Of a DNA stretch of 64,000 nucleotides, positions 8,316 through 18,188 are shown piece after piece. The stretch is from Paenarthrobacter aurescens (lineage in GTDB: Bacteria > Actinomycetota > Actinomycetes > Actinomycetales > Micrococcaceae), in assembly GCF_041549525.1 (NCBI RefSeq), contig NZ_CP157456.1, forward strand, positions 1,488,001 through 1,552,000. The letters run 5' to 3'. The position numbers and the translations under genes were made by a program. Each line of letters opens with the position of its first letter. The stretch's first letter is position 1. The notes under the pieces were generated by a model. The model saw only the letters and a list, made by a program, of their open reading frames with translations, was not told where the DNA came from and did no database searches.

Positions 8316-9320
8316 GTGGGGACGGTGCCGCAGCCTTCTCCCCGCCCCACCCTTCCGCTGGTCATTGGCCTCCCTATTGCCGTAGCAACAGGCTTGGTCA
8401 TCCCGCTTCAAGCGAGGATCAACGGGGCACTCGGCGCAAAATTGGACGACGGCATCGCCGCCTCGGTGGTGAGCTTCACCACAGGGCTGCTGCTCATCAG
8501 CGCTATATCGTTTGCCACGCCGCGGGGGAGGGCCGGCCTGCAGCGCATCATTCCCGCTATCCGGAACCGCAGTTTCCCCCGCTTCTACGTCATGGCAGGC
8601 GCAATCGGCGCTTTGTTCGTCTTTGCCCAGTCATTTACTGTGGCGCTTCTGGGTGTCGCGTTGTTCACCGTCGCGGCCGTCACCGGCCAAACGTTGAGTG
8701 GCTTGCTCGTGGACCGCATGGGAATCGGCCCGGGCGGCAAACGCGCCATCACCGGGGTGCGGGTCCTTGGCAGTATCCTCACCGTGGCCGCCGTGGCTTG
8801 GGCTGTTTCACCCAGGTTCACCGGCGACGCCGACGTGGCCTCCCTCATCCTGCCCGTGCTCCTGCCCCTGGCTGCGGGGTTCTGCATGAGTTTCCAGCAG
8901 GCCATGAACGGAACCGCCACCGTTCACTACGGAACGCCCATTGCCGCCACGTTGGTGAACTTCATTGCCGGTTCACTCATTTTGTGGATCGCGTGGATCA
9001 TCAAGCTGGCCGTTGCCGGCCCGGGAAATCCGCTGCCGGGTGAGTGGTGGTACTACCTTGGTGGACCCATGGGCTGCCTCTTCATTGGACTGGCAGCCCT
9101 GCTGGTCCGCAGCCTGGGTGTCCTGATCACAGGTTTGGGCATGATTGCCGGGCAGTTGGTGGGATCCTTGGTGCTCGACGTCGTGATCCCCAGTCCCGGC
9201 GCGGTGGTCGCCTTGCCCACGGTGTTGGGTACGGTGCTGACGCTCGCCGCGATCATTGTGGCTACGCTGCCCTGGCCCAAGGGAGCTTTCGCACGAAGTT
9301 CAACGGCCAAAGGCCGGTAG
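8316..9320 (+). CDS. DMT-superfamily transporter with two YdcZ (DUF606) domains
   Basis: 334 residues, about ten membrane helices in two homologous halves. The first half opens with LPIAVATGLVIPLQARING, where the QxxxNG-type segment is typical of YdcZ/DUF606; the second half repeats it as CMSFQQAMNGTA. Start GTG 8316; the nearby ATGs at 8299 and 8302 are out of frame. Substrate unknown. The short gap to the divergent S4 gene suggests overlapping promoters. Confidence 0.85.
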   Translation: MGTVPQPSPRPTLPLVIGLPIAVATGLVIPLQARINGALGAKLDDGIAASVVSFTTGLLLISAISFATPRGRAGLQRIIPAIRNRSFPRFYVMAGAIGALFVFAQSFTVALLGVALFTVAAVTGQTLSGLLVDRMGIGPGGKRAITGVRVLGSILTVAAVAWAVSPRFTGDADVASLILPVLLPLAAGFCMSFQQAMNGTATVHYGTPIAATLVNFIAGSLILWIAWIIKLAVAGPGNPLPGEWWYYLGGPMGCLFIGLAALLVRSLGVLITGLGMIAGQLVGSLVLDVVIPSPGAVVALPTVLGTVLTLAAIIVATLPWPKGAFARSSTAKGR

Positions 9321-9475
9321 GGTTGGTAGGGTGCAGTATTTGGCGTACTGCCCACAGCAGAACGCAGCACTAACAGCAACTTTCCCCAGCACCCCGCCGG
9401 ACAACCTCGTCCGGATTCCGGGGCAAACCACCGCGGACCGCACCCAGCGGCCCTGTAGAACAAATGGAGTTACCC

Positions 9476-10861
9476 ATGGCAGCAAAATCCGTCCTTGACC
9501 AGGTCATTTCCCTCTCCAAGCGGAGGGGCTTTGTCTTCCAGGCCGGTGAAATCTATGGTGGCTCCCGTTCTGCCTGGGACTACGGTCCCCTCGGCGCGGA
9601 ACTGAAGGAAAACATCAAGCGCCAGTGGTGGCAGAGCATGGTCCGAGGCCGCGAGGACGTTGTAGGCCTGGATTCCTCGGTCATCCTTCCCCGCCAGGTA
9701 TGGGAAGCATCCGGCCACGTGGAGGTCTTCTCCGATCCCCTGGTTGAGTGCCTCTCCTGCCACAAGCGCTACCGCGCGGACCACCTCGAAGAAGAGTACG
9801 AGGAAAAGAAAGGCCGCCCGGCAGAAAACGGCCTTGCGGACATCGTCTGCGCAAACTGCGGCACTCGTGGCCAGTGGACCGAACCCCAGGAATTCTCCGG
9901 CTTGCTCAAGACTTTCCTCGGCCCGGTGGCCAGCGAGGAAGGAATGCACTACCTGCGTCCGGAAACCGCCCAGGGCATTTTTGTGAACTTCAACAACGTG
10001 CTCACTACTTCCCGGAAGAAGCCACCGTTCGGCATCGGCCAGATCGGTAAGTCCTTCCGTAACGAAATCACGCCCGGCAACTTCATTTTCCGTACCCGCG
10101 AATTCGAGCAGATGGAAATGGAATTCTTCGTCGAGCCCGGCACCGATGAAGAGTGGCACCAGTACTGGATGAAGGAACGCATGTCCTGGTACACGGACCT
10201 GGGCATCCGCGAGGAGAACCTCCGGTTCTTCGAGCACCCGCTGGAGAAGCTCAGCCACTACTCCAAGGGCACCACGGACATTGAGTACCGCTTCGGTTTC
10301 CAGGGCTCCGAGTGGGGCGAGCTTGAGGGCATCGCCAACCGCACGGACTTCGATCTCTCCACGCACGCCAAGGCGTCCGGCACGGACCTGAGCTACTTCA
10401 ACCAGGCCACCAACGAGCGCTACACCCCGTTCGTGATCGAGCCCGCCGCCGGTTTGACCCGCTCCTTCATGGCTTTCCTGATTGACGCGTACACCGAGGA
10501 TGAGGCACCCAACGCCAAGGGCGGCGTCGATGTCCGCACCGTGCTGAAGCTGGATCCGCGCCTGGCCCCGGTCAAGGCCGCCGTCCTGCCGTTGAGCCGC
10601 AACGAGGACCTGTCCCCGAAGGCCAAGGCGCTGGGCGCCCAACTGCGCAAGAACTGGAACATTGACTTCGACGACGCCGGTGCAATCGGACGCCGCTACC
10701 GTCGCCAGGACGAAATCGGTACCCCGTTCTGCATCACCGTGGACTTTGACACCCTCGAAGACCAGGCCGTCACCATTCGTGAGCGCGACACCATGAGCCA
10801 GGAACGCGTATCCCTGGACAAGGTTGAGGGCTACCTGGCAGCACGCCTGATCGGCGCCTAG
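9476..10861 (+). CDS. glyS: Glycyl-tRNA synthetase (alpha2 type)
   Basis: 461 residues, the normal length for the single-chain class IIa enzyme that charges tRNA-Gly in the cytoplasm. An ATG at 9464 is in frame, but GGAG inside that stretch sits seven bases before ATG 9476 ([10 protein letters not shown]), so I prefer 9476. Class II motifs are visible: [11 protein letters not shown] near the N-terminus, motif 2 around [20 protein letters not shown], and motif 3 near [15 protein letters not shown] Cys cluster (CLSCHKRY and CANCG) fits the family's zinc-binding insertion. The 155-bp leader contains a small CCGGAC/GTCCGG hairpin but no T-box. Confidence 0.97.
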   Translation: MAAKSVLDQVISLSKRRGFVFQAGEIYGGSRSAWDYGPLGAELKENIKRQWWQSMVRGREDVVGLDSSVILPRQVWEASGHVEVFSDPLVECLSCHKRYRADHLEEEYEEKKGRPAENGLADIVCANCGTRGQWTEPQEFSGLLKTFLGPVASEEGMHYLRPETAQGIFVNFNNVLTTSRKKPPFGIGQIGKSFRNEITPGNFIFRTREFEQMEMEFFVEPGTDEEWHQYWMKERMSWYTDLGIREENLRFFEHPLEKLSHYSKGTTDIEYRFGFQGSEWGELEGIANRTDFDLSTHAKASGTDLSYFNQATNERYTPFVIEPAAGLTRSFMAFLIDAYTEDEAPNAKGGVDVRTVLKLDPRLAPVKAAVLPLSRNEDLSPKAKALGAQLRKNWNIDFDDAGAIGRRYRRQDEIGTPFCITVDFDTLEDQAVTIRERDTMSQERVSLDKVEGYLAARLIGA

Positions 10862-10863
10862 CC

Positions 10864-11826
10864 GTGGCATTGGATTACCGTGAATGGAAGGAAGGCGACG
10901 ACCTCGCCCTCCTGGAAATCTGGGGTGGCCCCGAAACCCTGCCAGCGGAGCAGTTCCGTGCGGCGTTGGCACCCTCCAGCAACCAGCCGTGGCGTCGTTG
11001 CATCGTGGCTGAGGACGTGGTGGACGGGGTTCGGATTCCTGTTGCTGCCGGCGTCGTCCACGAGGCATCCCTGCATCCCGAACGCCTTTGGGCGTACGTC
11101 GAGGTTGCCAAGGACCATCGACGCGAAGGCGTGGGCGCCACCCTCCTGACCATGCTGCGCCGGGAAGCCGGGAACTCGCCGTCGGGCGTTTCCAAACTGC
11201 GCAGCAAGGTGGAGCCGGATACTGCGGGTGCGGCTTTCGCCGCGGCCGCTGGACTCGTCCCCATTCAGCGCTCGCAACTGGTGGTAGTGAAGCCGGAACC
11301 GTTGTCCTTGCCCCGCTTTGGCGATGGTTCCGAGGAAGCCGCTTCTGAGCGGGTGGAGGATCTGGCCACCGGCTCTGTGGAGCTGAGCGATGTGGTGGGC
11401 AAGTACTACTCACACGTCCACCACTGGGACAGCCCGGGGGAACTCAGCATTGCCACAGTGCAGCGGTTGTTCCTCCATGACCTCACCGGCGCCCATGGGG
11501 CAATAGTCCTGCGTGCGCCCAAAGCCAGTGCCTTCGGCCAGGGAGTCCCTGCCAGCCGGAAGGGCAAAATCCAGGCTTTCGCCATCAGCTACGCCCAAGG
11601 CGACTCCGAGGAACCAACGGAGGTCTTCCTTGGGCACGATCCCATGCTCTCCGCCGAGGAAGCTGCGGCTGCTGTCCGGGACTTGCTGGCACTCATTGCC
11701 TACCAGCACCCGGTCCTGCTGGAAGTTGATGAATCCATGACGGCGCTGCGCGCGGTGCTTGATCCGCTGCTGGAGTCCGGAAAGGCCCATGTTCGGGGTG
11801 CCGATACCCTGATTGTCAGCGACTGA
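10864..11826 (+). CDS. GNAT family N-acetyltransferase
   Basis: 320 residues from GTG 10864, two bases after the glyS stop, so it is co-transcribed and probably coupled. The acetyl-CoA-binding motif A is VAKDHRREGVGATLLTML (compare Q/RxxGxG/A). The C-terminal half looks like a second, degenerate GNAT fold, giving the double-GNAT length common in Actinobacteria. Substrate unknown. Confidence 0.8.
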   Translation: MALDYREWKEGDDLALLEIWGGPETLPAEQFRAALAPSSNQPWRRCIVAEDVVDGVRIPVAAGVVHEASLHPERLWAYVEVAKDHRREGVGATLLTMLRREAGNSPSGVSKLRSKVEPDTAGAAFAAAAGLVPIQRSQLVVVKPEPLSLPRFGDGSEEAASERVEDLATGSVELSDVVGKYYSHVHHWDSPGELSIATVQRLFLHDLTGAHGAIVLRAPKASAFGQGVPASRKGKIQAFAISYAQGDSEEPTEVFLGHDPMLSAEEAAAAVRDLLALIAYQHPVLLEVDESMTALRAVLDPLLESGKAHVRGADTLIVSD

Positions 11827-11846
11827 CCGCTCTGTCTGCACTTCAG

Positions 11847-11885
11847 GATCCCGCGCTGCCCCTCCCACCAGGGGCGGCGCGGGAT
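11847..11885. terminator. Terminator hairpin after the glyS-GNAT operon
   Basis: ATCCCGCGCTGCCCCT pairs with AGGGGCGGCGCGGGAT with one wobble, around a short CCCACC loop, 20 bases after the stop. Confidence 0.8.
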
Positions 11886-11980
11886 TCTGCGTTAAGAAGC
11901 CTGGGACCCTGCGGGCAGAGGACTTTGTCCGCGGCGAGCACGGTCCCGCGTAGGGTTAAGGGCATGAGGTTTTGCTGCTG

Positions 11981-13471
11981 ATGGGCCACGGTCACTCCCA
12001 CGGTCATTCTGATAATTCCGAGCCAACCCCGCAGGCTCTCGCTTCGAGGAAGCGGGCCAATTGGATTCTTGCGGCCATTCTCGTCCCGGTGGGCGTCCTG
12101 ACACTTGTGGCCATGATGGTCATGTGGCCCTCCGGCAGCCGGGAGGGAATCACGTTTTCCAGTCCTTACCAGGCTGCCCCAGGGGTAACGTTCGATACCG
12201 GGCGTATTCAGAGCGTGGTGGTGGAAAGCTGCACGCAGACCAACCAGAGCAACACGGGCCAACCCACAACCGGGCAAAACAACACAGGCCAGAGTAACCA
12301 GTCCGGCGGATCCCAGTGCACCTTCGCTTTTACGGAGCCGGATAAGGGCGGGGACGTAGTCAAGGTGGTCATCAACCCTGACGTGGCCATGTCCCACGGC
12401 GTGGATGTGGGGGACTCCATCAGGTACCTCAACCTCTCTGCCGTCCAGGGAGCCAACGCGGGAAGCGGAGCCCCGGCCTACGTTTTTGTGGATTTTGTCC
12501 GCAGCATTCCCATAGCCTTGCTGGCTGTCCTGTACGCAGCGGTGGTCATTGCGGTGGCCCGTTGGCGTGGCTTCCGGGCGCTTCTTGGCCTTGTTGGCGC
12601 CTATTTTGTTCTGGTCAGCTTCATTCTGCCGGGTTTGGTGGAGGGTAAGCCGCCGCTCCTGCTGGCGTTGGTGGGCTCAACGGTGATCATGATCGGGGTC
12701 CTGTATTTCGCGCATGGATTCTCCGCGCGGACATCCACGGCTTTGCTGGGTACCATCTTTGGGCTCAGCATCACCGCGCTGTTGGCGGCGTGGGCTACGG
12801 ACGCCGCCAATCTGGCTGGGGTGGGAAATCACGACGCTTCGACGCTGGTGAACATGTCACCCCAGATCTCCATTTCCGGGATCATCCTTTGCGGCCTGAT
12901 CATCTCGGGTTTGGGCGTACTCAACGACGTGACCATCACGCAGTCTTCCGCCGTCTGGGAACTTTACGAACTCGCGCCTGACACCACTGCCCGCAAGCTG
13001 TTCTCCTCGGCCATGCGGATCGGCCGGGACCACATCGCTTCCACCGTTTACACCATTGCTTTTGCCTACGCCGGCGCCGCGCTTCCCATCCTCATCATTG
13101 TGATGCTTTACGACCGCCCCCTCGCCGAAGCGCTGACAAGTGCCGAGTTGTCCGAGGAAGTGATCCGCACCCTGGTGGGCTCCATCGGCCTGGTCCTTGC
13201 CATCCCTGTCACAACCCTCATCGCTGTCTTGGTGGTGAAGGCCACCGGCATGAAGCGCCCGGCCGCAGCCGGTGCACCGACCGTAACTGCTGATGAGCTC
13301 AAGGACACCGGTTCGCTGGCGGCCGCTGCCGCCGTCGTAAGTTCCGGCCCGCAGGAAAATCACGACGCCGGTGCGCGCCTTGACGCTCCCGGCAGGCCTG
13401 CACGCCCGGGGAGCCGCCGGGCCCAGCGGGAAGCGGAGCGCCGCGGAGATACAGGCGATGGTGCCTCGTGA
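11981..13471 (+). CDS. YibE/F family multi-pass membrane protein
   Basis: 496 residues from ATG 11981 (a TTG at 11972 is also in frame). N-terminal His-rich patch GHGHSHGHS, then a membrane anchor, an extracytoplasmic segment of about 100 residues, then about seven membrane helices characteristic of YibE/F (ARWRGFRALLGLVGAYF, LNDVTITQSSAVWEL). Function in the family is not established. The external segment carries an unusual Asn/Gln/Thr/Gly tract with QSNTGQ, GQNNTGQ and SNQSGG units at about residues 87-108. The C-terminal tail is basic and Pro/Ala-rich. Confidence 0.85.
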   Translation: MGHGHSHGHSDNSEPTPQALASRKRANWILAAILVPVGVLTLVAMMVMWPSGSREGITFSSPYQAAPGVTFDTGRIQSVVVESCTQTNQSNTGQPTTGQNNTGQSNQSGGSQCTFAFTEPDKGGDVVKVVINPDVAMSHGVDVGDSIRYLNLSAVQGANAGSGAPAYVFVDFVRSIPIALLAVLYAAVVIAVARWRGFRALLGLVGAYFVLVSFILPGLVEGKPPLLLALVGSTVIMIGVLYFAHGFSARTSTALLGTIFGLSITALLAAWATDAANLAGVGNHDASTLVNMSPQISISGIILCGLIISGLGVLNDVTITQSSAVWELYELAPDTTARKLFSSAMRIGRDHIASTVYTIAFAYAGAALPILIIVMLYDRPLAEALTSAELSEEVIRTLVGSIGLVLAIPVTTLIAVLVVKATGMKRPAAAGAPTVTADELKDTGSLAAAAAVVSSGPQENHDAGARLDAPGRPARPGSRRAQREAERRGDTGDGAS

Positions 13472-13584
13472 GCCAGGCACTGCTCTTGTTCGCCTCGCCC
13501 GCCGTTCTGCGCACGCGTGAGCGAACTAGGGAGGGATTTGGGGAGCCTTCCACCCGATTTGCCCGGATTTGCAACAATGGATAG

Positions 13585-14766
13585 GTGACTGTTGTAGCAA
13601 CGCCCCCCGCACTAAAGCTTGAGCTGCCGCCCTTGAAGCTCGGCGGGATCACCGTGGACACCCCTGTGATCCTTGCCCCCATGGCCGGCATCACCAACTC
13701 GGCCTTCCGCAGGCTCTGCCGTGAATACGGCGGTGGCATGTATGTGGCAGAGATGGTCACTTCCCGTGCCCTGGTGGAGCGTACTCCGGAATCGTTGCGC
13801 ATCATCTCCCACGATGAGGATGAAAAAGTCCGTTCCGTTCAGCTCTACGGCGTGGATCCGGTAACTGTGGGTGCCGCGGTGCGCATGCTCGTCGAAGAGG
13901 ACCGGGCCGATCACATCGACCTCAACTTCGGTTGCCCCGTGCCCAAGGTCACCCGGCGCGGCGGCGGTTCAGCCCTCCCGTGGAAAATCGATCTTTTTAC
14001 CTCAATCGTCAATACAGCGGTCAAGGAAGCCTCCAAGGGTGGCATCCCGCTGACCATCAAGATGCGTAAAGGCATTGACGAGGACCACCTGACGTACCTT
14101 GACGCCGGCCGGATCGCCCGCGATGCCGGCGTTGCCGCCGTCGCCCTTCATGGCCGGACTGCGGCGCAGTTCTACTCGGGACAGGCAGATTGGTCCGCCA
14201 TTGCGCGCCTCCGTGAAGCCCTGCCCGATATCCCGGTGCTGGGCAATGGTGATATCTGGTCGGCTGAGGACGCCGTGCGCATGGTCCGGGAAACCGGTGT
14301 GGACGGCGTAGTAGTGGGCCGTGGTTGCCAAGGCCGGCCCTGGCTGTTCGGCGACCTTCAGGCAGCCTTTGAGGGCAGCGATCAGCGGCACCGTCCAGGA
14401 CTCCGGGAGGTTGCTGAGGGCGTGTACCGCCACGCGGAGCTGATGGTGGAGACCTTCGGCAACGACGAATACAAGGCGCTCCGCGAGATCCGCAAGCACA
14501 TGGCCTGGTATTTCAAGGGTTATGTGGTGGGCGGCGAACTCCGCGCCAAGCTGGCCACAGTACCCACGCTCGAAGTGCTGCGCGAATACCTTGATGAACT
14601 GGACATGGACTCGCCCTACCCGGGCGTGGATTCCGAGGGGCCCCGCGGCCGTGCGGGCTCGCCCAAGAAGCCTGCGCTGCCCAAGGACTGGCTGCAGAGC
14701 CGTCAGCTGAACGCTGAACAGAGCGCGGATATCTCAGCCGCGGAGCTGGACGTTTCGGGCGGCTAG
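13585..14766 (+). CDS. dusB: tRNA-dihydrouridine synthase
   Basis: 393 residues. FMN enzyme that reduces uridine to dihydrouridine in the tRNA D-loop. Opening PVILAPMAGITNSAFRRLC is the FMN site; the catalytic Cys is C117 in DLNFGCPVPKV; KMRKGIDEDH and GNGDIWSAEDA line the TIM barrel. The actinobacterial form has a C-terminal extension (about 330-393) with a Pro/Lys-rich linker. Start GTG 13585 with no Shine-Dalgarno; AACAAT six bases upstream could be a -10 box of a leaderless mRNA. The 113 bp upstream hold no other feature. Confidence 0.93.
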   Translation: MTVVATPPALKLELPPLKLGGITVDTPVILAPMAGITNSAFRRLCREYGGGMYVAEMVTSRALVERTPESLRIISHDEDEKVRSVQLYGVDPVTVGAAVRMLVEEDRADHIDLNFGCPVPKVTRRGGGSALPWKIDLFTSIVNTAVKEASKGGIPLTIKMRKGIDEDHLTYLDAGRIARDAGVAAVALHGRTAAQFYSGQADWSAIARLREALPDIPVLGNGDIWSAEDAVRMVRETGVDGVVVGRGCQGRPWLFGDLQAAFEGSDQRHRPGLREVAEGVYRHAELMVETFGNDEYKALREIRKHMAWYFKGYVVGGELRAKLATVPTLEVLREYLDELDMDSPYPGVDSEGPRGRAGSPKKPALPKDWLQSRQLNAEQSADISAAELDVSGG

Positions 14767-14830
14767 CCTCACACGTGTAAGACTGACTCTAGAAGCTCCA
14801 CACCCCGGCGCTTGAAGGAGGCAGATACCT

Positions 14831-16147
14831 ATGGGAACCGAAGCGATACTTGGCCACGACGAGACGGCACACGATTTTGTGCTGGCCATTCCCGGTTACG
14901 CCGAGGCCGATTCCGCGCGGTGGGTTGAAGAGCCGCGCAAGAGCAACTACCGCTCAGACTTTGAACGGGACCGTGCCAGGGTCCTGCACTCTTCGGCGCT
15001 GCGCAGGCTCGGTGCCAAAACGCAGGTGGTTGCCCCGGATACGGACGACTTTGTCCGCACCAGGCTGACCCACAGCCTGGAAGTGGCACAGGTAGGCCGC
15101 GAGTTGGGCCGCTCCCTGGGGTGTGATCCTGACGTCGTGGATACTGCGTGCCTGAGCCACGATCTCGGTCATCCGCCTTTTGGCCACAACGGCGAGTCCG
15201 CGCTGAACGAAGTCGCGCACACCATTGGCGGCTTCGAAGGCAATGCCCAGACCCTGCGGCTGCTGACCAGGCTCGAGCCCAAAGTCCTGGCCGAGGACGG
15301 CAGGCCGGCGGGGCTTAACCTGACCCGCGCCAGCCTGGACGCCGCGTCCAAATACCCGTGGTCCGCCGTCGACGCCCCGGTGATTCATGGCCACCGCACC
15401 AGCAAATTCGGCGCCTACGAGGACGATCTTCCGGTTTTCGAATGGCTCCGCGAGGGCGCGCCGGGCAACCGCTCGTGCATCGAGGCCCAAGTGATGGACC
15501 TCGCCGACGATATTTCGTACTCGGTCCATGACGTCGAGGATGCGATCGTCGCAGGACACTTCCAGCTCAAATGGATGGAAAACCCGGACCACAGGGCACG
15601 CGTGGTGGGCTACACCAAACAGTGGTACTTGCCGCACAACGACCCCGCGGAAATTGATGCTGCCCTGGCACGGCTGGAGGCCACCAAGGTGTGGGTCCGC
15701 GAAGCTGACGGCAGCCGGAAGTCCATGGCTGCCCTGAAGGATATGACCAGCCAGTTGATTGGCCGGTTCTGCCAGAGCGCCATGGAAACAACCCGTGCCC
15801 ACTTCGGACCGGCCAATCTGACCCGTTACGACGCCGAGCTCATGGTCCCCGAGGACACCGTCACCGAGATCGCCGTCCTCAAGGGCCTGGCCACCACTTT
15901 TGTGATCTCCACAGACCACCGCCAGCCGGTGTATGAGCGGCAACGCGAAGTGCTGCATGCTCTGGTGGGTGTTCTGAACGCCACCGGCGACCGCCACCTG
16001 GAGCCGATGTTCGCCGCTGACTGGCGTGACGCCGTCGACGACGGTGCGCGGCTGCGCGTGGTGATCGATCAGGTTGCCTCGCTGACGGACGTCTCCGCAC
16101 TTGCCATGTACGAGCGACTGGTGGGCAGCCTTCCCTCGCTTTGGTAA
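14831..16147 (+). CDS. dgt: Deoxyguanosinetriphosphate triphosphohydrolase-like protein
   Basis: 438 residues. HD-domain dNTPase that cleaves dNTPs to nucleoside and tripolyphosphate, adjusting nucleotide pools. Metal ligands are H81 (THSLEV), then H110/D111 in CLSHDLGHPPFGHNGE, with the third Asp in MDLADDISYSVHD. GAAGGAGG eight bases before ATG 14831 fixes the start. It lies immediately before dnaG, an arrangement repeated in many Actinobacteria that links dNTP supply to replication. Confidence 0.93.
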   Translation: MGTEAILGHDETAHDFVLAIPGYAEADSARWVEEPRKSNYRSDFERDRARVLHSSALRRLGAKTQVVAPDTDDFVRTRLTHSLEVAQVGRELGRSLGCDPDVVDTACLSHDLGHPPFGHNGESALNEVAHTIGGFEGNAQTLRLLTRLEPKVLAEDGRPAGLNLTRASLDAASKYPWSAVDAPVIHGHRTSKFGAYEDDLPVFEWLREGAPGNRSCIEAQVMDLADDISYSVHDVEDAIVAGHFQLKWMENPDHRARVVGYTKQWYLPHNDPAEIDAALARLEATKVWVREADGSRKSMAALKDMTSQLIGRFCQSAMETTRAHFGPANLTRYDAELMVPEDTVTEIAVLKGLATTFVISTDHRQPVYERQREVLHALVGVLNATGDRHLEPMFAADWRDAVDDGARLRVVIDQVASLTDVSALAMYERLVGSLPSLW

Positions 16148-16194
16148 TGGTCAGGCCGGTGCCGTTAACGGCGGGGACTCCCGGCGCAAACGAC

Positions 16195-16200
16195 TAGGAT
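16195..16200 (+). promoter_or_regulatory. Probable -10 element of a leaderless dnaG mRNA
   Basis: TAGGAT ends exactly six bases before GTG 16207, and no Shine-Dalgarno is present. The expected transcription start therefore falls on the start codon itself. The -35 region is weak. Confidence 0.45.
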
Positions 16201-16206
16201 GGTGAC

Positions 16207-18135
16207 GTGGCTGGCCTGATCAAACGTGAAGATATTGACGAAGTACGCCAGCGCACGGATATCAAGGAAGTTGTTGACGGTTACGTCACCTTGAAGGGCG
16301 CCGGGCTGGGCAGTTTCAAGGGCCTGTGCCCCTTCCACGACGAACGTTCGCCCTCCTTCACTGTTCGCCCGCAAGTGGGCAGGTACCACTGCTTCGGCTG
16401 CGGCGAGGACGGCGACGCCATTTCCTTCGTCCAGAAAATGGACCACAGCTCCTTTCACGAAGCCGTTGAAAAACTCGCTGCCAGAATCGGCTACGAACTG
16501 CGCTATGAGGACGGCGGCACCGGCCCCAGCCGCGAGGAAGTGGGCAAACGCCAACGCCTGCTGGACGCCCACAAGATCGCCGATGAGTTCTTCCGCGCCC
16601 AGCTGCTGACTCCCGGAGCGGCCGATGGACGCAACTTCCTCTTCGGCCGCGGATTTGATCGTGCCGCCGCGGAACACTTTGGCGTGGGATACGCGCCCCA
16701 GGGCTGGGACGCTCTGCTGAAACACCTGCGCGGCCGGGGGTTCACGGACGCTGAATTGAAACTCACCGGAATGTTCTCGGAAGGAAACCGCGGAATCTAT
16801 GACCGCTTCCGTGGCAGGCTGATCTGGCCCATCCGGGACATCGCCGGGGACACCATCGGCTTCGGTGCCCGCAAGCTTTTCGAAGATGATCAGGGCCCCA
16901 AGTACCTGAACACCCCCGAGACCACGCTCTACAAGAAGTCCCAGGTCCTTTACGGCATTGACATCGCCAAGCGGAACATCGCCAAGGAGCGGCAACTGGT
17001 GGTGGTTGAGGGTTACACGGACGTCATGGCCTGCCACCTTGCAGGGGTTACGACGGCGGTGGCCACGTGCGGTACTGCCTTCGGTACCGAACACATCAAG
17101 GTTGCCCGCCGGCTGCTTTCGGACGACGGCAGCGGGGGAGAGGTCATCTTCACCTTCGACGGCGACGCCGCCGGTCAGAAGGCAGCCTTGCGCGCCTTCG
17201 AGGAAGACCAGCGCTTCACCGCCCAGACCTACGTTGCGGTGGAGCCGTCCGGGGCCGACCCCTGTGATCTTCGTCAACTCAAGGGCGATGCCGCAGTGCG
17301 CGAACTCATCAGCACCCGCAAGCCGCTCTTCGAGTTCGCCATCCGGGCAACTCTCCGGCGGCATAATCTGGACACCGTGGAAGGCCGCGTAGCTGCCCTG
17401 CGTGAAGCGGCCCCGGTGGTTGCCCAGATCCGGGACTCTGCCACAAGGCCCGGCTACACGCGGAACCTGGCCGGTTGGTTGGGCATGCCCATCGAGGAAG
17501 TCAGCGGCTACGTGGGAGCTGCCGCCAAGCGCGCTGCTGCCGGCGGTACGGCCAACACTGGCGGTGCGGCAAACGCTGGCGGCGCGGCCGGTCCAGGCGG
17601 TGCGGCCGGTCCAGGCGGTCCGGCGGCGGCAGCACCGGCGTCGGGCGGTCCGGTCTTCCAGCGCCCGGACCCCAGGGACCCCATCGCCGGCATGGAACGC
17701 CAGGCGCTTGAAGTTATCCTCCAGGAGCCTGGCGTGCTGGGCGGGGGAGCCTGGGAGCGCTTTGAGGCCTCGCACTTCACCACTCCGGCCTACGCGGCCG
17801 TCCACACTGCCGTGCGGGCTGCCGGACTGGCCCACTCCGAAGACCCTGTGGCTTGGGTGGAGCAGGTCCGCCAGGAAGTCCCCGAGCCGCTGAGGGCCCT
17901 GGTCTCGGAGTTGGCCGTGACGCCCCTGCCTGCGAGCACCGCCGAGGCAATGCAGCGGTACTGCCGTGACATCCTGGCCCGCCTTTTCGAGCTGCAGATC
18001 ACCAGAATCAAGGCAGACAAGATGGGACAGTTGCAGCGCCTGGACGCAGGAGCGAATCCGGAGGAGTTCCAACGGCTGAACCGGGAGCTGATGCAGCTCG
18101 AAATGGAGCGCAGGGCATTGCGTTCCGACGGCTGA
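16207..18135 (+). CDS. dnaG: DNA primase
   Basis: 642 residues; synthesises RNA primers at the replication fork. CHC2 zinc finger C41, H44, C62, C65 (CPFHDERSP, HCFGCGEDGD). The core has VVVEGYTDVMA and the metal-binding FTFDGDAAGQKA of the TOPRIM fold. The C-terminal helicase-binding domain starts after residue about 490. Between them (about 440-490) is a Gly/Ala/Pro linker built from near-repeats such as GGAAGPGG, matched by a repetitive GC-rich tract at DNA level (about 17540-17640). It is followed by two tRNA-Asn genes. Confidence 0.96.
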   Translation: MAGLIKREDIDEVRQRTDIKEVVDGYVTLKGAGLGSFKGLCPFHDERSPSFTVRPQVGRYHCFGCGEDGDAISFVQKMDHSSFHEAVEKLAARIGYELRYEDGGTGPSREEVGKRQRLLDAHKIADEFFRAQLLTPGAADGRNFLFGRGFDRAAAEHFGVGYAPQGWDALLKHLRGRGFTDAELKLTGMFSEGNRGIYDRFRGRLIWPIRDIAGDTIGFGARKLFEDDQGPKYLNTPETTLYKKSQVLYGIDIAKRNIAKERQLVVVEGYTDVMACHLAGVTTAVATCGTAFGTEHIKVARRLLSDDGSGGEVIFTFDGDAAGQKAALRAFEEDQRFTAQTYVAVEPSGADPCDLRQLKGDAAVRELISTRKPLFEFAIRATLRRHNLDTVEGRVAALREAAPVVAQIRDSATRPGYTRNLAGWLGMPIEEVSGYVGAAAKRAAAGGTANTGGAANAGGAAGPGGAAGPGGPAAAAPASGGPVFQRPDPRDPIAGMERQALEVILQEPGVLGGGAWERFEASHFTTPAYAAVHTAVRAAGLAHSEDPVAWVEQVRQEVPEPLRALVSELAVTPLPASTAEAMQRYCRDILARLFELQITRIKADKMGQLQRLDAGANPEEFQRLNRELMQLEMERRALRSDG

Positions 18136-18188
18136 AAACCTCGATTTCGTTTTCCGGCGGGCCCCTGTTAAGCTAGTAACCGCTTCAT

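Noticed and set aside
9321..9475. T-box leader of glyS
   Set aside because: No T-box sequence or specifier stem; only a small CCGGAC/GTCCGG hairpin.
9470..11413. A very long open frame on the minus strand opposite glyS and the GNAT gene
   Set aside because: Shadow of the GC-rich codons of two well-supported genes; no domain, no ribosome binding site.
16165..18072. A 635-codon open frame opposite dnaG
   Set aside because: Antisense shadow; dnaG motifs on the plus strand are complete.
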